DNA of 64,000 nt from PALSA-911 sp963839645. Its GTDB lineage: Bacteria > Pseudomonadota > Alphaproteobacteria > Acetobacterales > Acetobacteraceae. The position numbers and the translations under genes were made by a program. The DNA lies in assembly GCA_963839645.1 (NCBI GenBank), contig CAWIVZ010000003.1:248001-312000 (forward strand). The letters are read 5' to 3'. The notes beneath the pieces are model-generated. The model was not told the origin of the DNA, made no database searches, and saw only the letters and a program-made list of their open reading frames with translations. Of the stretch, positions 45,459 through 53,540 are shown one piece after another; within the stretch, counting starts at the first letter, position 1; each line of letters starts with the position of its first letter.

Positions 45459-46658
45459 ATGAGCACACAAGGAGTACGCCCGTTCGAGGGCGTTCGCATT
45501 CTCGATATCACCCATGTCCTGGCCGGTCCCTTCGCCGCCTACCAGCTCGGCCTGTTCGGCGCCGACGTGATCAAGATCGAACACCCCACCGACCCCGACC
45601 AGAGCCGCAACTCCGGCACCGACAACGACCTCAACCACAAGCTGATGGGCACCGGCTTCCTCACCCAGGCCTCCAACAAGCGCTCGATCACGCTTGACCT
45701 GAAAACCGAGGCCGGCCGCGAGGTGCTGAAGAAACTCGTCGCCACCGCCGACGTGCTGGTGGAGAATTACCGCCCCGGCGCCTTCGAGGCGCTTGGCCTT
45801 GGCTACGACGTACTGTCGAAAATCAATCCCCGGCTGATCTACGCCTCCATGTCCGCCTTCGGCCAGGATGGCCCGCGCGGCCAGATGACCGCCTACGACC
45901 ACGTCATCCAGGCCACCTCCGGCATCATGGCCATGACCGGCACCGAGGACGTCAACCCGGTGAAATTCGGCTCCCCGGTCATCGACTACGCCACCGGCAC
46001 CATGGGCGCCTTCGCGCTCGCCACCGCGCTGTTCCAGCGTGAGAAGACCGGCCTTGGCCAGCGCGTGGACATGGCCATGCTCGATGTCGCGGTCATCCTC
46101 ATGAGCTCGCACGTCACCGGTTTCACCCGCAACGGCGTGCACCCGAAGCCGCACGGCAACAAGCAGCACTACGCCACCAGCAGCGCCTTTGCCACCAAGG
46201 ACGGCATGGTCATGCTCGGCGCCAGCAACATCCGCCAGCAGAAGCGCTTCTGGGCCGCGGTCGGCCGGCCGGAGATGGCGAAGAACACCAACGACGAACG
46301 CGACGCCGACAGCGCCCGCGAATTCGCCCTGGTGGCGGAAATCCTGCTGACCAAAACCGCCACCGAATGGGAAGAGTACTTCCAGTCCAAGCACGTCCCC
46401 GCCGGCCGCGTCCGCCAGATGCGCGAAGCCCTGGCCGACCCGCAGCTGCAATCACGCAACGTCGTCCACCACCAGGCCTCCACACCCGGTATCGACGGCG
46501 GCTTCAGCGTCCCGCTCGCAGCCTTCAAACTCGCCCACGGCGGCGCCCGCGTGGACACCCCACCGCCCACTCTCGGCCAACATACAAACGAAATCCTGAC
46601 CGAACTCGGCTACACCGCGTCGCAAATAACCGCGCTCCGTCAGTCGGCTGCGGTGTGA
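45459..46658 (+). CDS. Family III CoA-transferase (CaiB/BaiF)
   Basis: A 399-residue enzyme that moves CoA between carboxylic acids. Markers: RILDITHVLAGPFAAYQLGLFGADVIKIE at the start, NKRSITLDLKTEAGREV, VLVENYRPGAFEALGLGYD and the catalytic Asp176 in FGSPVIDYATG. AGGAGG lies before the ATG at 45459. It faces the enoyl-CoA hydratase gene back-to-back; together with the nearby SDR and HIBADH-like genes it makes up a set for activation and oxidation of an acid. It ends at a small hairpin repeat. Confidence 0.92.
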   Translation: MSTQGVRPFEGVRILDITHVLAGPFAAYQLGLFGADVIKIEHPTDPDQSRNSGTDNDLNHKLMGTGFLTQASNKRSITLDLKTEAGREVLKKLVATADVLVENYRPGAFEALGLGYDVLSKINPRLIYASMSAFGQDGPRGQMTAYDHVIQATSGIMAMTGTEDVNPVKFGSPVIDYATGTMGAFALATALFQREKTGLGQRVDMAMLDVAVILMSSHVTGFTRNGVHPKPHGNKQHYATSSAFATKDGMVMLGASNIRQQKRFWAAVGRPEMAKNTNDERDADSAREFALVAEILLTKTATEWEEYFQSKHVPAGRVRQMREALADPQLQSRNVVHHQASTPGIDGGFSVPLAAFKLAHGGARVDTPPPTLGQHTNEILTELGYTASQITALRQSAAV

Positions 46659-46669
46659 AGTAAGGAAGC

Positions 46670-46698
46670 AAGGCCAGGGGGCTCTACCCTCTGGCCTT
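46670..46698. repeat. Solitary outer hairpin of the composite element family
   Basis: AAGGCCAGGGGGCTCTACCCTCTGGCCTT: 8-bp perfect arms AAGGCCAG / CTGGCCTT (46670-46677, 46691-46698) continued by GGGG/CCC. The sequence is that of the terminal module of the 205-208-bp elements, but without the inner part. It lies between the convergent CoA-transferase and DUF1127 genes and may be a terminator. Confidence 0.7.
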
Positions 46699-46726
46699 CT
46701 TTCCCTTCCCCCGGCACCGCGGCCGA

Positions 46727-46945
46727 TCAGCCGCGCCAGAATGGCTTGTTCAGTTCGTACGCCAGCGAGGCCCGCGAGATGCCGGCATCTTGCAGGTCGC
46801 GGTCGTCCCACTTTGCCAACTGGGCGCGATCGAACTCCCGCGCGCTCCATTGGGCGAACAGCGTGCGCAGCCGGGCGAGCAGGCCCAGGCGGGCAGTGGC
46901 GCTCGAGGGGCAATTCGTCATCGGCTGGTAGGCAATGGTGGTCAT
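46727..46945 (-). CDS. DUF1127 small protein (YjiS-like)
   Basis: A 72-residue protein. The C-terminal WDDRDLQDAGISRASLAYELNKPFW is the DUF1127 signature, preceded by the helix LARLRTLFAQWSAREFDRAQLAKW. Such short proteins are common in alphaproteobacteria; some bind RNA or are induced in stress, but no role is known for this one. The start at 46945 has GGAGACCGG upstream. It is divergent from a LysR gene over 125 AT-richer bases that include a likely operator. Confidence 0.85.
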   Translation of the reverse strand: MTTIAYQPMTNCPSSATARLGLLARLRTLFAQWSAREFDRAQLAKWDDRDLQDAGISRASLAYELNKPFWRG

Positions 46946-47020
46946 TTCCGGTCTCCATCGCAGCGCAGGCATCAGCGCCTGTGCACAGCAATCTGCGGCC
47001 TCCATTGACATTATTCAAAT

Positions 47021-47044
47021 CGATGTTTGATATTCTCAACATCG
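47021..47044. promoter_or_regulatory. Inverted repeat, candidate LysR-type operator
   Basis: CGATGTT (47021-47027), ten bases, AACATCG (47038-47044), within an AT-rich stretch, 27 bases before the LysR start codon and about 76 before the DUF1127 start. A second partial site ATCGATG follows at 47051. Position and dyad size fit a site bound by the LysR protein itself to control both divergent genes; direct evidence is lacking. Confidence 0.5.
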
Positions 47045-47070
47045 TTTTAATCGATGATAGGGGATGACCG

Positions 47071-47997
47071 ATGAACCTCGCCGCGATCGACCTCAACCTG
47101 CTGGTCGCCTTCGAGGCGCTGATCGCCGAGCGCAGCGTTACCCGTGCCGGCCAGCGCGTCGGGCTGGGACAGCCGGCGATGAGCGCCGCGCTGTCGCGCC
47201 TGCGGCTGATCTTCAAGGACGAGTTGCTGGTGCGCGTGCCCGGCGCGCCGATGCGGCCGACAACGAAGGCGATCGCGCTGCATCAGCCGGTCAGCGAGAT
47301 CCTCGCCCAGGTGAGGCAGGTATTCGATGCCCAGGCGGGGTTCGACCCGTCCCAGGCGCGCGCCGTGTTCCGCATCGCCACCAGCGATCATCCGGGCACG
47401 CTGGTGCTGCCGAGGTTTCTGGAGATGCTGGCGGCGGAAGCGCCAGGCATCGATATCCGGCTGCACGGGCTGGACAAGCGGGACGCGTTCGATCTGGTCG
47501 ACCGCGGCGAGATCGACCTGCTGATCGGTTCCTTTCGCAACATTCCCAAGCGCATCCGCCAGCAGCGCCTCTATACCGACGGCTATGTCTGCATCGCCCG
47601 GCGCGACAACACGCGCCTGTGCGAACGCGGGCAGATGACGCTGGAAGCCTACACCGCCGTGCCGCATGTGCTGGTGACGCTGGCGGCGGATGACCGCGGG
47701 GTGGTGGACGAGGCGCTGGGCAGGCTCGGTCTGCGCCGGCGCGTGGCGGTCACGGTGTCGGATTTTCACCTGGTGCCGCGCATCGTCGAGCGGACCGATA
47801 TGATCGGCCATCTTCCGCGGCGGATCGCGCATGAGCTGGTGCGCAACTTCAACCTGGTGGTGCTGCCCCCGCCCATCGAGCTGCCGGCCTGGAACGTGGA
47901 TCTGTTCTGGGGCGGCGTGTCGGACGCCGAGCCAGGCGCTGTCTGGATCCGGTCCCGCCTGTTCGAGATCGGCCGGCAGATCGAAGCCGAGGCATAG
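47071..47997 (+). CDS. LysR family transcriptional regulator
   Basis: A 308-residue regulator. N-terminal winged helix (IDLNLLVAFEALIAERSVTRAGQRVGLGQPAMSAALSRLR), then the periplasmic-binding-protein-like effector domain (FRIATSDHPGTLVLPRFL, GEIDLLIGSF). It resembles the NodD/SyrM/NahR-like subgroup, with ELLVRVPGAPMRPT in the linker and a C-terminal LFWGGVSDAEPGAVWIRS. It likely controls the divergent DUF1127 gene and its own gene; the VOC gene lies after it. Confidence 0.92.
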   Translation: MNLAAIDLNLLVAFEALIAERSVTRAGQRVGLGQPAMSAALSRLRLIFKDELLVRVPGAPMRPTTKAIALHQPVSEILAQVRQVFDAQAGFDPSQARAVFRIATSDHPGTLVLPRFLEMLAAEAPGIDIRLHGLDKRDAFDLVDRGEIDLLIGSFRNIPKRIRQQRLYTDGYVCIARRDNTRLCERGQMTLEAYTAVPHVLVTLAADDRGVVDEALGRLGLRRRVAVTVSDFHLVPRIVERTDMIGHLPRRIAHELVRNFNLVVLPPPIELPAWNVDLFWGGVSDAEPGAVWIRSRLFEIGRQIEAEA

Positions 47998-48097
47998 TGG
48001 TCGCGCCGCTCTCGGGTTGCGGGGTCGTTCCGGAAGGGGCAGCGTGCAGCCCTATCGGCCCCGCCCGGGAAAACGGCACTCGAAGGACAGGAAGCGA

Positions 48098-48457
48098 ATG
48101 ATCGAATGCATCAGCGCCGTCACCCTGGTGACCCGCGACATGGCGCGCTCCGTGGAATTCTACCAAAAACTGGGATTCGATCTGCATTTCGGCGGCGCCG
48201 CAGATCGGTTCACCAGCTTCCTGGCGGGCAGCAGCGCACTCAATCTGCGCGCCGCGACCGATGAGCCGGCATGGGCGAAGCTGGCGCGGATCATCTTCTG
48301 GGTCAGCGACGTGGACGAGCAGCACGCCCGCGCCGTGGCGGCCGGCCTGAACCCGGATTTTTCTCCGCGCGATGCCACCTGGGGAGAGCGATACTTTCAT
48401 ATCACCGATCCGGATGGGCACGGATTGAGCTTTGCCAGGAAGCTCCAGGCCGCTTAG
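48098..48457 (+). CDS. VOC family protein (glyoxalase/bleomycin resistance fold)
   Basis: A 119-residue single-module pair of beta-alpha-beta-beta-beta units: ISAVTLVTRDMARSVEFYQKLGF, FWVSDVDEQHARAVAAG and ERYFHITDPDGHGLSFAR. Members bind a divalent metal and are lyases, dioxygenases or resistance proteins; the conserved N-terminal His ligand is not obvious (VTLVT), so metal binding is unsure. GGACAGGAAGCG is in front of the ATG. It converges on a CoA-transferase gene. Confidence 0.88.
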   Translation: MIECISAVTLVTRDMARSVEFYQKLGFDLHFGGAADRFTSFLAGSSALNLRAATDEPAWAKLARIIFWVSDVDEQHARAVAAGLNPDFSPRDATWGERYFHITDPDGHGLSFARKLQAA

Positions 48458-48461
48458 CCGG

Positions 48462-49670
48462 TCAGATAACGCCCTCTGCCTTCAGCGCCTTGATCTCGTC
48501 CGCGCTCAATCCCAGCCACCCACCATAAATCTCCTCGTTGTGCTGGCCCAGACGTGGGCTCGGCGTTGCCTCGGCGATCGCCGTTTCGTGCAGCCGGATC
48601 GGGGTCGTCGGCAGCACGACCGGGCCGAGGTCGGGATGGTCGACGGTTTCCAGCATGCCCCTGCCATGCATGTGCGGATCGTGCATCACTTCCGAAACGT
48701 CGCGCACGGGCGAGCAGGGGATGCGGAACTTCCGTGCCTGGGCCGTGGCTTCCGCCTTGGTCAGTCCCTCGGTCCAGGCCGTCACCACCGCGTTGGTTTC
48801 GGCCACATGGCGGGCGCGGTCGTGCATGGTGCGAAACCGCGGGTCGTCCAGCAGGTCCTCCCGCCCGGCGGCCTTCAGGATGTTGCGCCAATGCTGTTCG
48901 TTGCCGGGATGGATGGCGAGGAAGCCGTCCTTCAGCGGGAAGATGCCATAGGGCGAGGCGGCGCCGCCGGAATCGTTGCCGGTTCGCGGCGGCACCTGTC
49001 CGGTGCGGGTCAGCGCCTCGAACGGCGCGGCGAGGGTGTAGTACACCGCCTCCTGCATCGCGATCTCCACCAGGCGGCCGAGGCCGCTGCGGTCGCGCTC
49101 GTACAGCGCGGTCACGATGCCGGCGTAGAGATGCGTGCCGCCCATGAAATCGGCCACCGTGATGCCGGCGCGGACCGGCGGTCGATCGGCATAGCCGGTC
49201 ACGCTCATGATCCCCGATGCGGCCTGCACCGTCAGGTCCATCGCCAGGTTTTCCTTGTCCGGCCCGGAGATGCCATAGCCGGTGCCGGTCGCGTAGATCA
49301 GGCGCGGATTGATTTCATGCAGCACGGACCAGCCGACTCCCAACGCATCCAGCGCGCCGGGGGCGAAATTCTCCAGCAGCACGTCGGCGCGGCGCGCCAT
49401 GTCGAACAGCAATTCTCGCCCGCGCGGTGATTTCAGGTTCAGCGTGATGCCGCGCTTGTTGGCGTTCAGCATGGCGAAGGAAACCGTGCTCTTGCGCCCC
49501 GGCGGGGTGCGCTGGCGCAGCGGCTCGCCGTGCGGCGGCTCGATCTTGATGACATTGGCGCCGGCCTTCGCCATCAGCACGCTGGCGTACGATCCCTGGA
49601 AGATCTGGCCGAAATCGAGCACCGTCACGCCGGCGAGCGGCAAGGGTCGGCTGGTCGTTGCGTCGGTCAT
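48462..49670 (-). CDS. Family III CoA-transferase (CaiB/BaiF)
   Basis: A 402-residue CoA-transferase: VTVLDFGQIFQGSYASVLMAKAGANVIKIE, VSFAMLNANKRGITLNLK, VLLENFAPGALDALGVGW and Asp174 in TVADFMGGTHLY as the acyl-anhydride-forming residue. It starts one base before the end of an upstream 516-residue unknown gene, so the two are coupled. In the operon order MFS, unknown, CoA-transferase it would activate the imported acid. Confidence 0.92.
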   Translation of the reverse strand: MTDATTSRPLPLAGVTVLDFGQIFQGSYASVLMAKAGANVIKIEPPHGEPLRQRTPPGRKSTVSFAMLNANKRGITLNLKSPRGRELLFDMARRADVLLENFAPGALDALGVGWSVLHEINPRLIYATGTGYGISGPDKENLAMDLTVQAASGIMSVTGYADRPPVRAGITVADFMGGTHLYAGIVTALYERDRSGLGRLVEIAMQEAVYYTLAAPFEALTRTGQVPPRTGNDSGGAASPYGIFPLKDGFLAIHPGNEQHWRNILKAAGREDLLDDPRFRTMHDRARHVAETNAVVTAWTEGLTKAEATAQARKFRIPCSPVRDVSEVMHDPHMHGRGMLETVDHPDLGPVVLPTTPIRLHETAIAEATPSPRLGQHNEEIYGGWLGLSADEIKALKAEGVI

Positions 49671-51221
49671 TCAGTGGCGGATCCATTCACGCATGAACCT
49701 GGCGTAGCAATCGCGCTCGCCCGGCATTTTCGGCCACCCCGCCAGCAGCCGGACGGTGGCCAGCAGCAGCCGATGACGCAGATGCGTCGAGTTGTGCTGG
49801 TATTCCTCGAAGGTGGAGTGGCTGATCTTCTGGTTGTGCGGATCGTCCTGGAACTTGCAGGCGGTGATCGCGACATTCGCCATATAGGCATCGAGGTCGC
49901 CGCCCGACTGCAGATAGGCGTTGGCGACCGCGGTGCTGCGGCCGATATCGAATTCCAGGATCGCCTCGTCCTGCAGCTTCAGCAGCGCCTCCGGCGTCCG
50001 CCCGCCCGGATCGAACGCGGCGAATTCCTGCTCGAGCACGGAGGTGTAGAGCTGGCCGGAGCGTGCCGCGTCGTTCACGAAATTCGCCATCAGGTACAGG
50101 ATGCGCGGCTGATACGGATTGTCGCTGGTGCGCAGCCAGTAGTTCGCGGTGTTGCAATAGTCGAACGGATGCTGCGCGTCGGTGAATTTCCGCCCCACCG
50201 TGGTGCGCAGGATCAGTTCGGCGGCGCCGATCTGAATCGTGTCGGCCAGGCTGCGGATCGATTTTCCGGTGCGCAGGTGCTCGGTGATCGTGCCCCAGAC
50301 GGTGGCGGGATCGGCCTCCATCAGCAGGCGCACCAGCTCCTCCACCTGCTCGGGCGAGAGCGGCGCGGTATTGGTCTGCTTCAGCGTCTTGCCGCCGTCC
50401 GGGAACGCCTCGCTCATCACCACGCAGGCGGCGTCATAGGCGGAATAATACAGCGGCCCCACCGCCATGTCCGGCACGCCGGTGTAGAACACGCCATGCG
50501 CCCGTTCCCAGCCGATGTAATCGGCAAGGTCGACCACGGCGCGGGCGCGCAGCGCCTTGTGCCCGGTGTTGCGCGCCTTGCGCCCGATCACCGTGTCCTG
50601 CACGTCGATCAGGCCGAGGAACAGCAGCGCATCGCGCAGCTGCGGGCGCACCGCCGGATCGGCGGCCAGGCCGAGGAACAGCCCGTAGGACCGGCGCACA
50701 TCGCCGCTCATGGTCGCAACCATGTAGGCGTGCAACCGGTCTTCCACCGTGCCGGCCTCGATGATCGGCTGCTGGTCCTCGTTCCATACCACCGGTCCGT
50801 AGGTCGGCGGCGGCACGTTCATGCCCTTCATCGTGGCGTAGCGGCCGGGATACCGGCCCAGCAGCTGGTTCCAGATATCCAGCCCCGCCGGCACGTACCA
50901 AACGCTCTGCAGCAACGGCAGCAGGCGATACGCCTCCGGCAGGTAAGGCGTCAGCGCCGCGGAGGTGCGCAGGCCGAGGATCGTGTGATCGTTGTTGATC
51001 AGCGTGATCTGGCCATCGCGGATGTTGATGTGGTTGGGCACCTGCACGAACGGCGCTTCCGCCGCCGTAACAACACTCAGGGCGTCACCGACCGAACGGC
51101 CATCCTGCTGGACCAGTTGGAAGAACAGCTCCGCGGTGCGCGGCTGGTCACGGTCCAGAATGGCGTTGGTGAACTGGTCGACGGCGACATCCTGGCAGAT
51201 CGCCTCTCGGGTCATCAGCAT
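49671..51221 (-). CDS. Uncharacterised 516-aa helical protein, possibly questin-oxidase-like
   Basis: I cannot assign this with confidence. It is a soluble, mainly helical protein without signal or membrane helices. Two blocks look conserved: GHKALRARAVVDLADYIGWERAHG (about 235-258) and HPFDYCNTANYWLRTSDNPYQPRILYLMANF (about 365-395). A His-rich tail (DPHNQKISHSTFEEYQHNSTHLRHR) follows. The GHK...GWEHA-type block recalls the questin-oxidase-like helical proteins that pair with Rieske proteins, though no Rieske gene is near. AAGGAG sits nine bases before ATG 51221. It lies between an MFS gene and a CoA-transferase gene in a TetR-controlled group, so a catabolic enzyme role is likely. Confidence 0.6.
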   Translation of the reverse strand: MLMTREAICQDVAVDQFTNAILDRDQPRTAELFFQLVQQDGRSVGDALSVVTAAEAPFVQVPNHINIRDGQITLINNDHTILGLRTSAALTPYLPEAYRLLPLLQSVWYVPAGLDIWNQLLGRYPGRYATMKGMNVPPPTYGPVVWNEDQQPIIEAGTVEDRLHAYMVATMSGDVRRSYGLFLGLAADPAVRPQLRDALLFLGLIDVQDTVIGRKARNTGHKALRARAVVDLADYIGWERAHGVFYTGVPDMAVGPLYYSAYDAACVVMSEAFPDGGKTLKQTNTAPLSPEQVEELVRLLMEADPATVWGTITEHLRTGKSIRSLADTIQIGAAELILRTTVGRKFTDAQHPFDYCNTANYWLRTSDNPYQPRILYLMANFVNDAARSGQLYTSVLEQEFAAFDPGGRTPEALLKLQDEAILEFDIGRSTAVANAYLQSGGDLDAYMANVAITACKFQDDPHNQKISHSTFEEYQHNSTHLRHRLLLATVRLLAGWPKMPGERDCYARFMREWIRH

Positions 51222-51319
51222 GATCTTGTTCTCCTTGGACTGGCTGGGTGCACAGCAGCCTGGGCAAGGAAGCGTATTCCCCGATCGCTCCGCAGGTAAA
51301 GCCTGCCGCCGGCCTCGCC

Positions 51320-52630
51320 TCAGCCGGTGGCTGGTGCCGCGCCCGAGGCGATCGCCGGCGCCGCCGGCCGGTTCGCGGCCAGGGAGGCTACCGCCGCGAC
51401 GATGCAGGCGGCGCCTGCAACCATGAAGGCCGGCAGGTAGCTGGCCAGCGCGTCGCGCGACAGGCCGCCGCCGAACGCCGCCGTCGCGGCGCCGAGCTGA
51501 TGCGCCATGAATATCCAGCCGAAGATCATCGGCGCGCGCTCCCGCCCGAAGACCTGGCCAGCCAGGCGAACCGTCGGCGGCACCGTGGCGACCCAGTCCA
51601 GCCCGTAGAACACCGCGAACAGCGACAGCCCGTAGAAGCTGAAACTGGACATCGGCAGATACATCAGCGACAGCCCGCGCAGGCCGTAATACCAGAACAG
51701 CAGCTTACGGCTGTCGTAACGGTCCGACAGCCAGCCGGACCCCACGGTGCCCAGGAAGTCGAACACGCCCATCATTGCCAGCACGGAAGCCGCCTGCACC
51801 TCGCCCACGCCGAAATCGGCGCAGAACGGAATGAAATGGGTCTGGATCAGGCCATTGGTCGACAGGCCGCAGATGAAGAACGATCCGGCCAGCACCCAGA
51901 ACACCCGCGTGCGCGCGCCTTCCCGCAAGGCGCCGAACGCCATGCGGATCGCCGAGCCCGCCGCCATCGGCGGCGCGGCCAGGGGCGCGCCCGCCGGTTC
52001 GCCGTAGGCGCGCAGGCCGATATCCGATGGCCGGTCGCGCATGAACAGCAACGCCAGCAGGCCGGCCAGCGCGCAGGCCGCCAGCGCCGGAAGAAGGGCC
52101 ACCCGCCAGCCGTAATGATCGGCCAGCCAGGCGGCCACCGGCAGAAACACCAGCTGCCCGGTGGCGGAGCTCGCGGTCAGCATGCCGATCACCAGCCCGC
52201 GCCGCGTCGTGAACCAGCGGCTGGCGACGGTGGCGCCGAGCACCAGCGCGGTCATGCCGGTGCCGATGCCGACGACGCCGCCCCAGAGCAGCCAAAGCTG
52301 CCAGATCTGCCCCATCGCCAGGATCGCGGCGCCAAGCCCGCCGACGATCAGGCCCAGCGCGCACAGGATGATGGTGCGCAGCCCATAGCGTGCCATCAGC
52401 GCCGCGGCGAACGGGCCCATCGCGCCGAACAGCGCGAGGCGCAGGCCCAACGGGCCGGAGATGGTGCTGATGCTCCAGCCGAATTCCGCCGTCAGCGGCT
52501 TGATCAGCACGCCAGGCATGCCGACAGCGGCGGCGGTGGACAGCATGACCACGAACGCCACGGCGGCGACCACCCAGCCATAGTGCACGCCACGACGGGC
52601 GAGGAAGCGGGACAGGCTTTCTGCCAGCAT
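51320..52630 (-). CDS. MFS transporter (monocarboxylate-porter/OFA-like)
   Basis: A 436-residue permease with 12 helices. HYGWVVAAVAFVVMLSTAAAVGMPGVLIKPLTAEFGWS followed by GASATGQLVFLPVA-like loop (SSATGQLVFLPVAAWL) is typical of the monocarboxylate and oxalate/formate antiporter group. GGAGGAATG lies before ATG 52630. It is divergent from a TetR gene, and the pattern suggests that TetR blocks the MFS promoter until an acid-type substrate is present. Confidence 0.88.
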   Translation of the reverse strand: MLAESLSRFLARRGVHYGWVVAAVAFVVMLSTAAAVGMPGVLIKPLTAEFGWSISTISGPLGLRLALFGAMGPFAAALMARYGLRTIILCALGLIVGGLGAAILAMGQIWQLWLLWGGVVGIGTGMTALVLGATVASRWFTTRRGLVIGMLTASSATGQLVFLPVAAWLADHYGWRVALLPALAACALAGLLALLFMRDRPSDIGLRAYGEPAGAPLAAPPMAAGSAIRMAFGALREGARTRVFWVLAGSFFICGLSTNGLIQTHFIPFCADFGVGEVQAASVLAMMGVFDFLGTVGSGWLSDRYDSRKLLFWYYGLRGLSLMYLPMSSFSFYGLSLFAVFYGLDWVATVPPTVRLAGQVFGRERAPMIFGWIFMAHQLGAATAAFGGGLSRDALASYLPAFMVAGAACIVAAVASLAANRPAAPAIASGAAPATG

Positions 52631-52653
52631 GAGGCATTCCTCCGGAATTAGAT

Positions 52654-52693
52654 GATGAATGTCATCGGATTTGATAGATGACATATCTCATCT
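52654..52693. promoter_or_regulatory. TetR-type operator pair in the divergent MFS/TetR promoter
   Basis: Two dyads: GATGA-ATG-TCATC (52654-52666) and AGATGA-N6-TCATCT (52676-52693). They share the half-site GATGA/TCATC and lie between the MFS and TetR start codons, as expected for an autoregulated repressor. AT-rich surroundings suit a promoter. Confidence 0.6.
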
Positions 52694-52737
52694 AATGTGG
52701 TCAATAGGTCTACGCAAACGGCAAACGGGAGACGATC

Positions 52738-53319
52738 ATGGGGCGCGTCACCAAGGAACAGGCCGCGAAGAACCGCCAGCTTGTGGTCGAGGGGGCGGCG
52801 CGGCTGTTTCAGCAACACGGCCTGAAGGGCATCGCCATCGCCGACCTGATGGCGGAGGCCGGCCTGACCCATGGCGGGTTCTATCGCCAGTTCGCCTCCA
52901 AGGACGAAATCGCCGGCGAGGCCTGCGCGCACTCGATGCACCGGGCCGCGCAGCACTGGCAGTCGATTGCCGCGCGCCATCTGCCGCGGGACCGGCTGGG
53001 TGCGATCGTCGAGTCGTATCTCTCGGCCGACGCCGCCGTCCATAAATGCCCGATGCCGACGCTCGCCGCGGATGTGGCGCGCGAAGAACCCGGCAGCCCG
53101 GTCCGAAAGGCGTTCACCGAGGGGGTGGCCGATCTCGCCCGCGTGCTGGCCGCCTGCGAGCCTTCCGAGGAAGACGCGCCGCCCCGGCGCGAACGGGCGC
53201 TGGGGCTGCTGGCCGCCATGGTCGGCGCCGTGGCGCTGTCGCGCGCGATCGATGACGAGGCGTTCGCCAAGGAAATCGCCAACGCCGTCCGCCATCTCGC
53301 CGCGGGGCCTGGGGCGTAG
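52738..53319 (+). CDS. TetR/AcrR family transcriptional regulator
   Basis: A 193-residue repressor. The HTH region is AKNRQLVVEGAARLFQQHGLKGIAIADLMAEAGLTHGGFYRQFASKDEIAGEA (residues 10-62), in the style of AcuR/NemR-like TetR proteins (GLTHGGFYRQF). The ligand domain has CPMPTLAADVAREEPGSPVRKAF, typical of that subgroup, which often responds to reactive small electrophiles or acrylate-like acids. It is divergent from the MFS operon and ends before a composite palindromic element. Confidence 0.9.
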   Translation: MGRVTKEQAAKNRQLVVEGAARLFQQHGLKGIAIADLMAEAGLTHGGFYRQFASKDEIAGEACAHSMHRAAQHWQSIAARHLPRDRLGAIVESYLSADAAVHKCPMPTLAADVAREEPGSPVRKAFTEGVADLARVLAACEPSEEDAPPRRERALGLLAAMVGAVALSRAIDDEAFAKEIANAVRHLAAGPGA

Positions 53320-53325
53320 GGTGAA

Positions 53326-53532
53326 GGCAAGTAAGGCCAGGGGGCGCTGCCCCTGGACCCCCGCCAAAGGCTAGCCTTTGGAAACATTCCGTTTGTTTGG
53401 GAGTGCAACGGGAGCCTACCCGGACCTTGCAAGGTCCGGGTAGGCTCCCGTTGCACTCCCAAACCAAGTCGAGGGTTCTAAGGGCGAGCCCTTAGCGGGG
53501 GTCCAGGGGCAGAGCCCCTGGCCTTACTTGCC
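53326..53532. repeat. Composite palindromic element, copy C (207 bp), inverted relative to copy A
   Basis: Perfect 18-bp terminal inverted repeats (53326-53343 GGCAAGTAAGGCCAGGGG and 53515-53532). The left inner module is CCAAAGGC-TA-GCCTTTGG (53364-53381) and the right one CTAAGGGC-GA-GCCCTTAG (53478-53495), the reverse of their order in copy A, and GGGTTCTAAGGG on the right matches the reversed CCCTTAGAACCC of copy A. The core (53395-53464) is a perfect 70-bp palindrome with no loop, with GGACCTTGCAAGGTCC at its centre. It lies between the convergent TetR and pgk genes. Confidence 0.92.
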
Positions 53533-53540
53533 CTCGCCCC

